A DNA stretch of 64,000 bases from Laetiporus sulphureus 93-53 (taxonomy: Eukaryota; Basidiomycota; Agaricomycetes; Polyporales; Laetiporaceae): contig NW_024468510.1 of NCBI RefSeq assembly GCF_001632365.1, positions 733,173 to 797,172 on the forward strand, in the 5' to 3' direction. Below are positions 34,857 to 46,605 of this stretch, one piece after another (within the stretch, counting starts at the first letter, position 1; the number at the start of each line of letters is the position of its first letter). The translations under genes and the position numbers were made by a program. Under the pieces are notes generated by a model, which ran no database searches, had not been told where the DNA came from, and saw only the letters and a program-made list of their open reading frames with translations.

Positions 34857-37704
34857 TCACGGCCCGCCCACCGCCGGACGCTCTCCAACACCCCCCACCG
34901 CCGCCTGCGCAACGAACACCGCAAGCAGCGCGCCCACAAACGCATACGGCCACGGTCCAACGCCCACGAGCATCGCGCGTATCAGCACACGACGCAGCCA
35001 CCAGAGAACCACCTGCAGGCGGGACGCAGACGCATAAGAACGGGCCCTTAAGGGAGAATGGCCCGGTCAGGTTCGTCGGGTATGGGTTACAAAGGATGTG
35101 TCGCAGTGGGGAAAGGAGGGAGGACGAGGGGAGGGAAGAGCGTGGGGGTGAGAGGGCTCGCGACTCACCAGTTGCTCTGCAGCTGCTCGATCCAGTGCAC
35201 GACGAGCCGTAGACGAAGGCGCGCTGAGCGGATCGGGAGGAGCTTCGCCTTTTCGTGCTCGTCGATCGGCAGGAGCTGTCCCGCTTGATTAGCTGGAAGC
35301 GCACTCGTACAGGGAGAAGAACTCACCGCGCCCATCCAGAAACTGAACGCCGCCGGGTCCTCCGGCATCGGCACGTACGCCGTATTCAGCTGGTGCACGA
35401 CCCACGGCGTCCCCGCACGCAGCTCGTCCAGAAACGCATGGCACGTCGCCATCAAGTCCGCATTCGTCCGCGCCCTGGACCTCTCCCCGATGCCTCTCCC
35501 TCTCGCTCCTCCTCCCCCTTCCGCATCCCTTCCCCCACCTTCCGAAACCGCGTCCCCAGCCCCATCACTCGCACCTCCCGTCCCAGATCGTCCCTCGCCC
35601 GCTCCCCCATCCGCCTCTTCCTCTTCCCAATCATCCACCCGCTCCACCCTCGCCACCACATACCCATCCAGTGTTCCCCGTTCCACGATCCGAAACCGCC
35701 ACGCACCCCACGTCTCCACCACGCTCCGCCCGTCCGGCAGCATCTGCACGTTCCGTATCTCCAACATCGTCCCGTACTCGTTCCCCGTCGACTGCGCCAC
35801 CGGCGCGGGGTTGCCCGCCGCAGAGGGCAAATTTGCCGTCGACGTAGAGGCGGATGCGGCGGAGGCAGTAGATCGGGGTACGGCATAGGACGCAGCGGAG
35901 GGAGCCGCGCGCGGCGGTGGGATCATCCCGAAGCGCGGATTGGGCGTTGCGAGACACCGGCGGAGCATCAGACGGTACCTATGTGCGCCCGTATTCAGCC
36001 TCCGCGTGCACGCACAGGACATCGCGAACTTACCTGGGTTCAAAAAAGTGTAGCATCGTCGGCATGCCCGGGAAGCTCAGCTGACACACAAACACAGGCG
36101 TGTCGAGCCGTGCATCTCGCTCTTCCGCCTCAAGCGCTGCGCGCCGTTCCTCATACGCGCCCGGGAACGCCTTCAACACTGCGCACGCGCATATGGTCCG
36201 ATCACGCCAAGCCCGCAAATATGAAACACGCCGTGAGAATGCACAAACCCATCCGGCGTAATTCAGCATAGGCACGACAAAAGATGATGGCCGACTCACG
36301 TATCGCGAGAACGACCCGGTTGCACGGGTGCTCCTGGAAGTAGGTATAATCTGGGAGAGCGGTGCGGCAGAGCGGGCACGCGCTGCTGTGGTCGAGCGCG
36401 CGGTGTAGACAGCTCGCGCAGAATGTCTGTGGGCGGACAGCAGAGAGGGAGTAGTTAGCATGGGAATCAATATGAATGTACGCGAGCGAAGGCGATTGAA
36501 TACGTTGCCAGAAATAATGAAGTGTGGAATGAATGGAGAGATGGGCACCCACATGTTGGCACGGCGTCGTGACTGGCTGCAGAAGCAGCGCGAAGCAGAT
36601 CTCGCACGTCAGCTCGGCAAGGAGCTCCTTCTCGAAACGCGCGGCAGGGTCGCGCTCGCGTTCCCGTTCGCGATCGGTGGGGCGCCGAGAAGCGGGTGGA
36701 GGCGGGTGGAGGCGGCGGCGGCGTTTACGCGGTCGAGGTGGAGAATAAGTTGGGGAGGGGGAGCGCGGTCGTGAGGTAGAGGGGCCTGCGACGCTGTGGG
36801 AGGGTTGGTCGGTGTTCGAGGATGATGCCTCGGGAGGGTCGTAGTAGAGACCCTCAGTTGGATCGTCCACTCGCTCGCCTTCGCTTTCACTCTCCGTATC
36901 CGATGCCTCGAAAGCGGGGACTCGCTCGTCTCCCTCTTCAAACCATGCCTGCGCGCGCTGGACGAGGCCGAGGAGCTTGTTCACGGTGATGTCGACATGG
37001 GCGTGGGCGAGGAGATCCGGGGCGTCGTCCTCGCGTTGGCTGTGGCGAAAATGGGCGGGAGGCGGGACGAGGGTGACGCCAGAGTCAGGATGGGGTGCGA
37101 GGGTGGTGGGCGCAGGCGCACCGGAGCAGGTGGGGAGGGGGCAGCGGGTGAGGGGGTCGCCGTGGAGATGTTCTGCGCAGACGGTGTGGCCGCAGCGGAG
37201 GGTGAGGGGCACGGAGAGGGGGCGGGAAGGGTGGCAGATGGGGCAGTGGAGGAGCGGGAGGACGGCGTCGGGCGTCGGCGAGGGCGGGGGGACCATGGAG
37301 CTCGGTGGTGCCGCTGTGGCGGGAGGGAGCGGGACGTGTGGAGGGGCGGGGGAGATGGGGGTTGGAGGAAGAGGGACAGTGTGTGGGCTGATGGGCGTGG
37401 GCGGGGGACGAGTCTCGCATGGAGAGCTGGGTGCCGACGGCGATGGGGAGGAGGACGGATGGCGTGAGGCGGCGGATCGCAGGCGTGCGCTGGGGCCGCT
37501 GCAAGAGCTGCCCGCTGTTGATCGTCGATGCCCCTCACGATCGGCGCGTTCCATCGCGGCCGGCACGTCCTCTGAGGGGGCGGCATCGTGCGGCTTACCC
37601 GGCGTGGCGCGCTGGCGGTTCATGCAGGCGCAAGAAAGAACGGCGACGAGATGGAGGGGAGGGGATCGGGCGTTGTACGCCATTTGAGAGTGGATCGCTC
37701 GCAT
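34857..37704 (-). CDS. RING-LON (LONRF-like) protein with C-terminal membrane helix
   Basis: Predicted about 790-residue E3 ubiquitin ligase candidate. Six exons, minus strand: 37704-36553, 36426-36300, 36178-36034, 35978-35327, 35275-35169 and 35046-34857; the total divides by three. After a Pro/Ser-rich start comes a first, degenerate RING (LLHCPICHPSRPLSVPL, then LRCGHTVCAEHL and RCPLPTC). A disordered part with acidic and Arg-rich stretches precedes a canonical C3HC4 RING (LTCEICFALLLQPVTTPCQH, then TFCASCLHRA and CPLCRTALPDY). A LON N-terminal substrate domain follows: RDARLDTPVFVCQLSFPGMP, then MLHFFEPRYRLMLRRC, RFGMIPP and MLPDGRSVVETWGAWRFRI. It contains an acidic Gly-rich insert. The last exon adds a hydrophobic segment, RAMLVGVGPWPYAFVGALLA, which predicts membrane anchoring. 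Stopping at a TGA directly after SNW would remove it, but that TGA overlaps a perfect GTGAGT donor. The start could also be MAYNARS, seven codons in. Confidence 0.85.
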
Positions 37705-40272
37705 GAACGCGGCTCGCTAACCCAGGCGCCGGATAACTGTTTACCCTGCGATCCTCCCACCACTGCCCCGGTTGGCCATTCCCTGCCCCGGTTGGCCATA
37801 CGTCCTCTCCCTGCTCCATCCAGTCCGCTGCCCGCCTATCTCTAAATTTGATGCCCGCCCGTAATGACCATCTGCTTACGTCCCCCGCTTCTCCCGCGCC
37901 GCTCGTCACTGGCCACAAGGTCTTCACGCCGCCCTCCGCAGCCAATGGGCGTCGCAGCACAAAGTCCGTACGTAAGCTGGCATCACCATCGCCCCTCGGC
38001 GCTCGATCCCAAACGACTAACGCCACATCTGGCTCTCTGCATACAGCATGGAGCATCGACCGTGGTGTGCGTCCTCTCTCGCGACTCCCATGCCAGCGCG
38101 TCATACCTCGCACTGAGACGCGGCCGCAACTCCGCCCATCGGACGCCTTCACGCACGCGGATCCTAACCCAAAGTCGTGACAAGACCCCGCTCATCGGCT
38201 CAGGGACACCATCGCGCGCGCATATCAGCTTCCAGATTGCCTTGATTTCGTTGACAACACCGATTAGGACGTGTATGGCACTCGACCCTCCCTCCCCGCT
38301 CACTCAAAAAGTTACCGTGATTTCGGGGACGCGCCCAAAGGCAGGAACGCTGCCCGATTCAGGTGTGTGACATCCTGCACGTCACTCGCCCTGCGTCATT
38401 GCAATTTGCGCCGCTGGTAACCACGGATCTCGAGGCTACATTTCTGGCTCGTTCGCGGTCCGGTGCTCAGTGCCCAGGGACACGAATCTCCACGCCGGTG
38501 CGGCGCGCTCCCGCCAGTTCGGGAACAGTGGTTCGCGCCGTGGAGACCGCAAATTAACGATGATACCAGTGCGACACTCGGACACCGCGGAGCTGCACTG
38601 CATTATATTCATGCATCCAGAACTTATTTCGAAACTTTAATTTTTTGGTGTTAGTCCACCCGGTACTATGTGACCCTGCACCTCTGCATTACGGATCCGA
38701 TCCGCGCCTTGAAGCCTCCTAGTCCTACACCCGATTATCATCCTCTTTCTCAATCGGATCTCCAAGGCAAAATTTCAAGTACTGCAGCTCTATCCCGCAT
38801 CAAATCTTCGATACAGAGAGCGCCCCATCATCGGCCCTCTTTCCCCACCGCTCTCCAGTGCAGCAGATATTCGAGCTCCAAGCATCATCGTGCATTTCCA
38901 CCCCTTCACAGGATGGGGTCGACGCTAGTCTTGCTGGAAGGTAAGGTCAACGCGGCCTCACGGTAGCGGAGTCGACGCAAACGCTGCAGCCTCCGCGGAC
39001 ATACGGTATGTGTCCAAAAGTAATATTCCCCGCTGCTGCTCGATTTGATGCCCGGGTGGCACGAATGCATCACGGCAGGCCGCTTGCCCCGCGACGCCTC
39101 GTGTGGAACAGGTCATGCCGCGGTGCCGGCTCACGTCCCTGAAAGTTGGGCCATTTCACTTGTGAGGATCGCGTTGCCTTTTTTTCCTTTTCACCGCGAT
39201 CCCGGCCGGCAGACATCGTTGGCACGCGCAGATGCTGTTCCTTCTCCGGCATCCGATATACATGCGTATCAAAGAGTGCTCGGCTGTGGTGCGCTCCCCC
39301 CTCCCCCCCTCTGTGAACGCCCTTCGCGGACCAGCGAGCACGACGTATACCGTAACATCCCGGGCAACATGGACGACGCGTGCCTACGCACATTTCGAGG
39401 GAAAAGTGTGCACGCGGTCACGCCTTTGAAATGCTGCTCTCGCTTGCCATAACGAATGCTGTGACGAGACTGGCGCAGGATTCTCCAGGAGTCTCCGCAG
39501 GCACGCTAATGTCGCTTTTTCCTCAGCGTGGATACTCTAATACCAAATATTAGTGTAAGAGATATGGCATTCACCCCCGGACATTTTCCTCTACAAGTGG
39601 CTGGCGCCGTCAATCAAGGTGCGGACGAATCTCTCTACGTCAACGCCTTTCCCCCGTCTGCGACGCGCGGAAAGGCGCGTATGCCGTGTCTTTCGGACTT
39701 CTGTGGATCTCTAAATGCGGCTGTTCGTGCGGCAGATGCGCTTGCTCTGTGCTGCTACGGCATTTTGTGTCTGGAACATCGCGTTGTGCGCGTGCACACA
39801 GGCTGCTCGTGCTTGCCTTTCGTGCAGCGGCGGGGTTGTTGTGCGGGGAGATAGCGTTGCTCCGTGTTCGCTATCTGTCTCTGGGACGGGAGTTTACAGC
39901 GGGACACGGAATCAGCTTCGAGTCAGCGCAAAGCTATGGCTCGTCTGCTGGCTGGGTTGTAGATGTACCTGTCGACGTCCGCAGAATATATTTTTGGTGA
40001 CCTCAAATCCCTTGTGTCTGATGGCCCTCATGGTTTTCAATCCACGGTTTGTATTGAGAGAATCCATCGTCCGACGGGCTGTTACGTCGTCTCCCCATAA
40101 ATATAGCATGCCATCACGACATTATCTATCTGAGACTTCTGGCAAAATATGTGCGACGCACCATCGCGGTCTGATTCCGACGCTCAGCGAATGCGCACGA
40201 ATCCCTCTTGCAAGTCTGGACGGTCTGACTAGTTATACACATTATAACTACAATTCTCGTACACGATCCTAC
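37705..40272. other. Long GC-rich intergenic region
   Basis: About 2.6 kb between two minus-strand genes: upstream of the RING-LON gene and downstream of the iminopeptidase. Open frames are frequent because GC content is high, but none has a recognisable domain, and they do not splice into larger models. The part next to 37704 contains a duplicated 17-bp motif (37763-37799). Confidence 0.45.
37763..37799 (+). repeat. Duplicated promoter motif
   Basis: CTGCCCCGGTTGGCCAT occurs twice with a 20-bp period (37763-37779 and 37783-37799), about 60-95 bp upstream of the RING-LON start. The half TTGGCCA is a near palindrome. It could be a tandem transcription factor site. Confidence 0.6.
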
Positions 40273-41402
40273 TCAGCAAATAAAACCACATCTCTCCGCA
40301 CACGAAACTTGATCGACATCCTCCACCACCACGTCTTTCTCATCGTTCTTTTCATCCTCCCCCCTTTCTTCCCCCGCGAACCGCATCGTCAGGAAGTCCT
40401 CGACGACACGCATGAACTCCTCGCGCTCCTCCCAGTGCGCCATGTGCGCGCTCCGTGCGAACGTGCGCCACTTCACCTTGTCGATCGCCGCGAAGAACGG
40501 CTCGATGACGATGTCCTGCGCCTCGTCCAAGCCGCCGTTCGTGAGCAGCGTGGGGACGGAGATCTTGGGAAGCGAGGGGATGATGTTCCACGTCTTCAAC
40601 GTGCCGGTTATCGTGAACTCGGAAGGGCCCTCCCTGCATGCGCCAGACTTACAGTTAGTCGCGCGGTTCGCGAGATAGGAGTGTCCAGACGTACATAGTC
40701 CCATAGACAGTTGGGTCTTCCTCGAGCTGCTTGAACGTCTCCTGTACCTCGGCTGGGATGGGATCCAGCCGACAAACGAACCGCTTGTTGAACTCCTCCA
40801 TCGCTGCTTTGTATTCAGGCGACCCGAACGTCCCCGCACTCTCGTGTTTATAGATAGTTTCCTGTGAACGCACATCAGCGTCATTTCATGCACAAGCAGC
40901 ACAGACGCACCTGGACATCCTCCGGCAGCTGCCTCAAAATATTCCTCGTCGCCTGCACCCACAGATCCATCGACGCCGGGCCCGACGACAACACAAGCCT
41001 CCTCAGCCCGCCCGGCTTTCGCACCGCAATCTCCGCCGCAAGCATCGCGCCCCACGAATGCCCCAACACATCATACTCCTCGATCTTCAAGTGTTCCAGC
41101 AGATTATGAAACTCGTCCACGAACAGCTGCACGCTCCAGAACGCGCCGTCGCCCGCCTTCTCCTGGAGGCGCGTGGACTGCCCGCAGCCGAGCTGGTCAT
41201 AGAGGACGACGGGGACCGCACGCGCGAGGTCCGCGAGCGCGAGCATGTAGCTGTGCGTCGCGCCCGGCCCGCCGTGCAGCACGACGAGCGGGGGCGCGCC
41301 CGCGCGGAGGTCGCCGAAGATCTTGTAGAACGTGCGGCATGTCTTGTGTGCCGCGGGTACGGCGAAGTACACGAGGCCCTCGGTTACCGGCGCAGTGGAC
41401 AT
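40273..41402 (-). CDS. Proline iminopeptidase-like alpha/beta hydrolase
   Basis: Predicted 339-residue peptidase of family S33, which removes N-terminal proline from peptides. Three exons, minus strand: 41402-40911, 40861-40695 and 40633-40273. The oxyanion-hole motif is PPLVVLHGGPGATHSY, then VVLYDQLGCGQS, the nucleophile elbow VLGHSWGAMLA (catalytic Ser), VYGTMEGPSEFTITGTLK, the acid in TNGGLDEAQD, and the histidine in ARSAHMAHWEE. The triad is complete. The C-terminus carries an acidic Glu/Asp/Lys stretch and ends CGFIC. Reading could begin up to 47 codons earlier (ATG near 41543 or 41483), adding a hydrophobic N-terminus (MLLLTVINSLHPTLSLALFG) that would act as a signal anchor; MSTAPVTEG at 41402 is the usual cytosolic start. 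No operon-like partner. Confidence 0.9.
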
Positions 41403-44400
41403 CTTGAGCGCAGGGGTGCGGAATCCGAACAGTGCGAGCGAGAGTGTCGGATGGAGACTGTTTATCACGGTCAGCAGCAGCATAGGATCAGGGGGGACCT
41501 GGGCCCGTCGGTCTCTGCTGCGAGCATATCCGCCAGTGGCCACCCGTGGACCTTCTCATCGCTGGGACTTTGCTGCTAAAGAGCTACGTATATACTGCTA
41601 GCGATGGATACGCCCGACTCGCGCAGTGGTAGCGCGCGCCGCGCACCTTCAATGCGATCGAAATACAGCCTGGATCGATCGTCCATCTCATCGTGTCCAT
41701 GAAAAGCACAATGAAGTTTCACGCGCAAGAGATTAAATTGCTTCTAGCATGCATACATGAAGGTCGAGAGGACTACAGTGTACTAGCAGAATCTCAGCGC
41801 CAAGCATTTCGCTTGAAGGCGATCCGCTCAACAACCATGTATCAAAGTATTGAAATGGTTTCCCTCTTCGTTCGGAGGAATAGCACAATAAATTTATTCA
41901 GAGGAGTCGACAAAAGCACGTACGTGTACATACAAGTTTATATAGATCGCAAACACTACGGTATGCAGGATCCCAGGCCTCGGGCCCCAGTGCTCAGCTG
42001 GCAGAGAACTCGATTGTGATAGAGATGACTGCCCTCGAGACCCTGACAGATCAGATTCAGCTGATAAGGACAAGGTATCGCATTGTATTTACATGCCATT
42101 TCGCAGTTGGACTTCCGACAAATATATTGACGATGTGCAAATAACAGATTAAAACAGAAATGACGGACTTTGTCACCGCCGGCCCGTGAAGCAGGTAACC
42201 GTACACGTCCTTACCAATTACACTCAAAAAGACTCGCCGTAGCACTATGATAATGGAAATGAAAGTTTGGCCGGATGCTGTTGAGAAGATGTCCGAGACG
42301 CAGTAACGTGGGACGCACGTTTCCATCAACTTGACCGTTAGATTCTGGACGTCAAATATCGCCTCCGCACGACAGACCATTAGTGAAATCCCTCGACTTC
42401 AAGGTTTGTCGAGGGGCGACGCACCGAAAATATGAACATCACAGTATTCTCCCTTCGGTAGTCAAGGCAAGATGTACTGAAGAACGTGAGCCCACAAGAG
42501 CATCAGTAAGACATGAACATTCCTACATGCTTGGGTCTCGACCAATGAACACTGAGACCGTCAGCTTTGAACGCGAAGATGGAGTTTCGGAGTGCTATGA
42601 CCATTAGGCGGCCGATATAGGAGTAAATTCGATGCCGAAACAGTTTGGGCATGGAAAAGCTCAGAAGAATGTGGAACAGGGACCGCTCGTGTTTATTTTG
42701 ATCGGTTGCCCTCAACCATTAGATGAGTGCGAAATATGGAGACTGCTCAATAAATTGTCTCTAGGGAATAGTAAAATAATACTTTGTCATGGAAAGCCAA
42801 AGCTCAGGCTCTGTAAAGAGATAATTAATTACCGCGTACCATGGGATGCGCGAGAGACTCACAGGTCCTCCAAAGTTGGGATATACTCTGTTCAGCGTGT
42901 TTTGATCAAATACTTCTAAAAAAAAACTCAAACGCAAAACGGGCGGCGGGTGGACGGGCCGCCGGTTGTTTCGGACGCCGTTGAGAATTATGCCAGCGCC
43001 TGTCATTTGCTTGTTCAGCGGCGATACGGTATACGCCGGCCTGCGGCCCTTTTGCCACTCTTCAAGCTCAGCATGGAGGGTCATGTCAACGACACTTCCA
43101 GCGAGGAAAGGTACGGAACTGCTCATGGGCAGGGAGCCCCGACTGGCTTGCTCGAGCGACATATGACAAGAGGCGCTTGGCATGAGCCAATTGTTTTCTA
43201 GGGTGACAATCGTTAAGCGCCGACCTATAGGCCTGTCCACTAAGTTCCGTTGCCAACCGAAAATGCCTGGCTTGTTGTTGAAGTCCGTCTTGAGATTGAA
43301 ATGGGAGTGGTCACTGATAAACGAGTTTTATCAATAAGCAAGGTGAGAAGTTTTTTCGTCGAAGCGGCAGGACCATGGGCGACAAACACAACGAAAAGAT
43401 AAAAATTTGGCCGCGTATATATCGCCTGCATCGGTGTTGGAGTAGCACCGAACTGTGCGAGAAGCCTAACAGGCTTGTCAATTGCCCTGCCGAATACAGA
43501 AATGCGAAAGCGGGCATGGATGAGGAGACAGAAACAACATGAAGCAACCGATTGAATGCGCAAGTGGACGGCATAAATATACGGTCCATTGGTGTCGGCG
43601 TGGAACCCTGGGCGCTACACGGCTGAAATGATGCGTCCGCCGCATCGCCCGATTGAGCCGCGCGCGAGGGGCGCTTCATGTTGACTCCTGAAAATTTTGA
43701 GTTGAGGAGGATTTTGTGAATGCATCTGACAGCGAGCCAGGCAGCCGGCTCTTGGGGCCGGTCCATGTCCTGCAGTTTCTTGAGCCGGTGAAAAATTTGA
43801 CATGTTTGTCCCGTATACGCATCCACCGATGCATCGGGGCAGATTGAAGATACATCTGACAGGACTATGGCGATGTTAAACAGGATGGGGACGAAGTCGG
43901 CGACATATGGGATCTACGTGCACACCGCGCTCCTGCACTCCTGAAAAATCGAGAAGAACTCCAGAACTGAAGCAATGCCTTTTCATAGGTATGACGAGCG
44001 AGCCCCTGAAGCCTCGAGAACGGAGTCGATCATCTATCATCTGCGATCAATGCTGGGCACTAGTAGGTCCCGCATGTCGGATCTCGGATGCTTTCATCAC
44101 GGAGAAAACCACAGCAGACCCCCTACTCTAGGCTCCGTGGATGGCTGTTACGTCGAGGGACAACGGCGTAACAAGCGACAACATCCAGCCAGACTGCTGA
44201 GTGGCGTGACAGTGTAGCAGATACTTCCTGCCTTGATGACGGCTCTTCATCACCTATATTGGACAGGAGGAACTGCAGCTCATCCTTTGGTCGTGCATCC
44301 TGACGTGCAGATGCTATGCCTGGGACCCGGTCGGATGAGACGAATACCGACGTAGCGAAGCAGAATGGGGCATATAAATTACGAAATCGAACGATCCACA

Positions 44401-44414
44401 TATAGAGACCGGCA
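41403..44414. other. Gene-poor stretch, no gene assigned
   Basis: Three kilobases that look more AT-rich than their neighbours. Several frames of 100-170 codons occur on the minus strand (42761-43240, 43311-43826), but they have no domains, overlap in different frames, and carry a composition suggesting chance or decay. A tRNA-like A-box segment lies at about 41618-41640 without the rest of a tRNA. It could be a degraded transposon region; no inverted or long terminal repeats were found by eye. Confidence 0.4.
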
Positions 44415-45823
44415 TCAATCGACATCGCTCAACTCGCAAGAGTCAGAGCATGCCGGAGAAGGCGGAGACGAGGGTACGGTTCGAGAAGAACTGGTGGCAA
44501 TACGAGAAGATGGCTTGGCATCGGATGATGGGCTTGCCTTCTTCCGTCTCTTCCGTTCGTGCTCGCGCGAGTTCAAGCGCACCCCGAAGAGCGAAATGTA
44601 CTGTTGTCGATCTGAGCGACACGAAATCCACTAGGATGAGCGAGACATACCTTTGTCAACTCAGTCGACGGAGGTAGTCCCGGAAAGTCTTTCGTCGAGT
44701 AGACTTTGAAGCATCCCCCGTAGCATTCTGCGAGAACGGGTAACATGCTCATGTCTGCGGGTACCGAAAGCACGTTGAAGACCCGGTAACGCAGTATGAA
44801 TGTACCTGTCATTCGTACCGCCAGGTCCTGTACGTCGATAACCAGGCAAGTACGTGTCGCAGTCAGTCAGAGCTCATGTGCAGACTGACTTAAGACACAC
44901 CGAGTAAACGAATATCAGCGTGCTCGAACCTTTGTAGTCAATGCACGATGGGGATACGAATTTTGCGCCTGCGAGGGTCGGTGTGCAGGAAGAACATTCT
45001 GTGATGGTGTGTTGGCCTAGATGAGCAACAACGTCGGTGTGTGCAAGGGTCGCAGTGGCTGGGGTGCTGTCCCGTTTCAGCGAATTCTTCGAACCAGCGG
45101 GTGCCGTGGCGGCCCCTCGAGGACGTGAGGCCGGCTTTCGAGGCGCGTGCGATGGCCCGGACCCCCATTCGGATGTGAATCGGGTTACGGCTCTGTGCGG
45201 GCAAAGACGTTGATTTGAAGGCGACATTACAGGAATGACGCGTTGTATTTCAGCTGTCGAAGTTCCCGACTTGGTCGAGGCACCCAAGGACTCGGTCTGC
45301 GCGCTCTGAACGTAATATTCTTCCGGTATCGGGAATAGATCTGCTTGACAGACGAAGCCATGACATTTTGTCTCTCTGGAGAATTGAGTACGTAGGCTCC
45401 CGACGACGTCACTCGAAATGCGGAAGGCTCACAAGTCGCCACGGATCTCCTGCTCTCTCCGTCTATATGCGTCTACTTCATTCACTTCGAACAGCCTCAA
45501 CCGTACGACAGGTGGTGGATCGAGCGTTCTCTTATCCTTCCAGGCAAATCTGTCACACGCGAAGTAAGACGCGGCTTTGGCATCTAGTGATTGTGTACTC
45601 ACCTGCGGCCCAAGTTCGCCTTCTGTAATTCGTCCAACTCCGCGCGAAGAGCGATACCGGCCATTGGACCTGTCGAGAAGCGGACTGGCCTGCCGATGGG
45701 CGGTGAACTGTCGCTGACAATTTGCTATAGTCACGTTCAGCCCAGCGCGAGATATAGACGAGCTCCGTGCGAGGGTCAACTCACAGGACTAGCCGGGGAC
45801 GTCTGGGCCTGTCCGTTGCTCAT
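44415..45823 (-). CDS. Velvet-domain regulatory protein
   Basis: Predicted 371-residue member of the velvet family (VeA, VelB, VosA, VelC), fungal NF-kB-like DNA-binding regulators of development and secondary metabolism. Six exons, minus strand: 45823-45785, 45724-45603, 45549-45433, 45375-44901, 44827-44651 and 44600-44415; the total is 372 codons. Domain landmarks: RPVRFSTGPMAGIALRAELD, ELQKANLGRRFAWKDKRTLD, DPPPVVRLRLFEVNEVDAYR, HGFVCQADLFPIPEE, KFVSPSCIDYKGSSTLIF, DLAVRMTGTFILRYRVFNVL, and the C-terminal CFKVYSTKDFPGLPPSTELT. Between the two halves is an insert of about 110 residues rich in Ser, Thr, Ala, Pro and Arg. The tail has a basic cluster, HERKRRKK, that may be a nuclear signal, then a Ser-rich end. 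It is nearest VelB/VosA-like proteins in layout, but I cannot assign the subfamily. Confidence 0.87.
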
Positions 45824-46605
45824 TTTCGTGCTGAGAGGAGAGCTTCCGATGGTCGAGCCAGACGGTCGACGCGTAGAACAGGAGATTTTGCCGTTATTCA
45901 AGGTTGGAAAAGACGTGAATGGGCGTGTAAACGCCACGAGGACTTTGTACGGCTATTCCCCAGAAGGATGATACCAACAGCCAGCTGGGGAACCTAGACA
46001 AAGAAGTGCGGTCTGCGGCAGTGCGCAGCGGCGAGACTATCCGAGAAATCAGCTGAAGATTGCTGAGTCAATAGATACGGGAGGGAATGCATGTCGGATG
46101 AACCAGAACACGAGAACGTATGGACGGCGCCGGCTGGACGCGTCCTGACTGGCGAGAGCGCACTCATTTAGCCCACATCTCGCCTGCCCATTGGCCTGCC
46201 GCATCGCAAACCCGTTACCACCTTGCCAAATTACATCAGAAATGTTTTACCGTTTCCAATTGAGCCCGTCGTCCAAGACTCTAACAGAACAGACTCGCCC
46301 CGAAGACGGCATGTTTCCGGCTGTGCGACCCACCAAACTCCTGGATTAATCCTCTGATTCTGCGCAGTGCTTGCATCAGGCTATGACTAACAGCACTACA
46401 GCACGAAAATAACGATCATTCAACCGCTGTTGAAATACGGCTCTGCGCGACATGTTGCCGCTAGTCCAAAAATCTGATTCTTCGTTATCATGTCCGATCA
46501 ATTCGCCCCGAAACGTGCGAGCCGCATGAACATTCGTCTTGCGCGCTATCGTACAATGGCTTCACCTTCAAGCAACCTTCATCGTCTCCTTCTCGATATG
46601 GTTCC
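45824..46605. other. Intergenic, no gene recognised
   Basis: 782 bases between the velvet gene start (minus) and the dihydroorotase stop (minus). It holds the velvet promoter and the dihydroorotase 3' end. Confidence 0.45.

Noticed and set aside
35255..36271. Plus-strand frame of 338 codons
   Set aside because: Antisense to the LON domain exons, which carry clear family motifs; the plus frame is Arg/Pro/His-rich without any motif.
36997..37687. Plus-strand frame of 236 codons and others over 36.5-37.7 kb
   Set aside because: They are GC-rich shadows of the first exon of the minus-strand RING-LON gene, with extreme Gly/Arg/Trp composition and no domain.
39715..40698. Plus-strand frame of 327 codons
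   Set aside because: Its second half is antisense to the proline iminopeptidase gene and its first half is Cys/Arg-rich chance sequence.
41612..41690. tRNA-like segment (GCGCAGTGGTAGCGC resembles an A box and D arm)
   Set aside because: No matching 3' acceptor strand, no convincing anticodon arm and no proper B box (GGTTCGAATCC-like) within the right distance.
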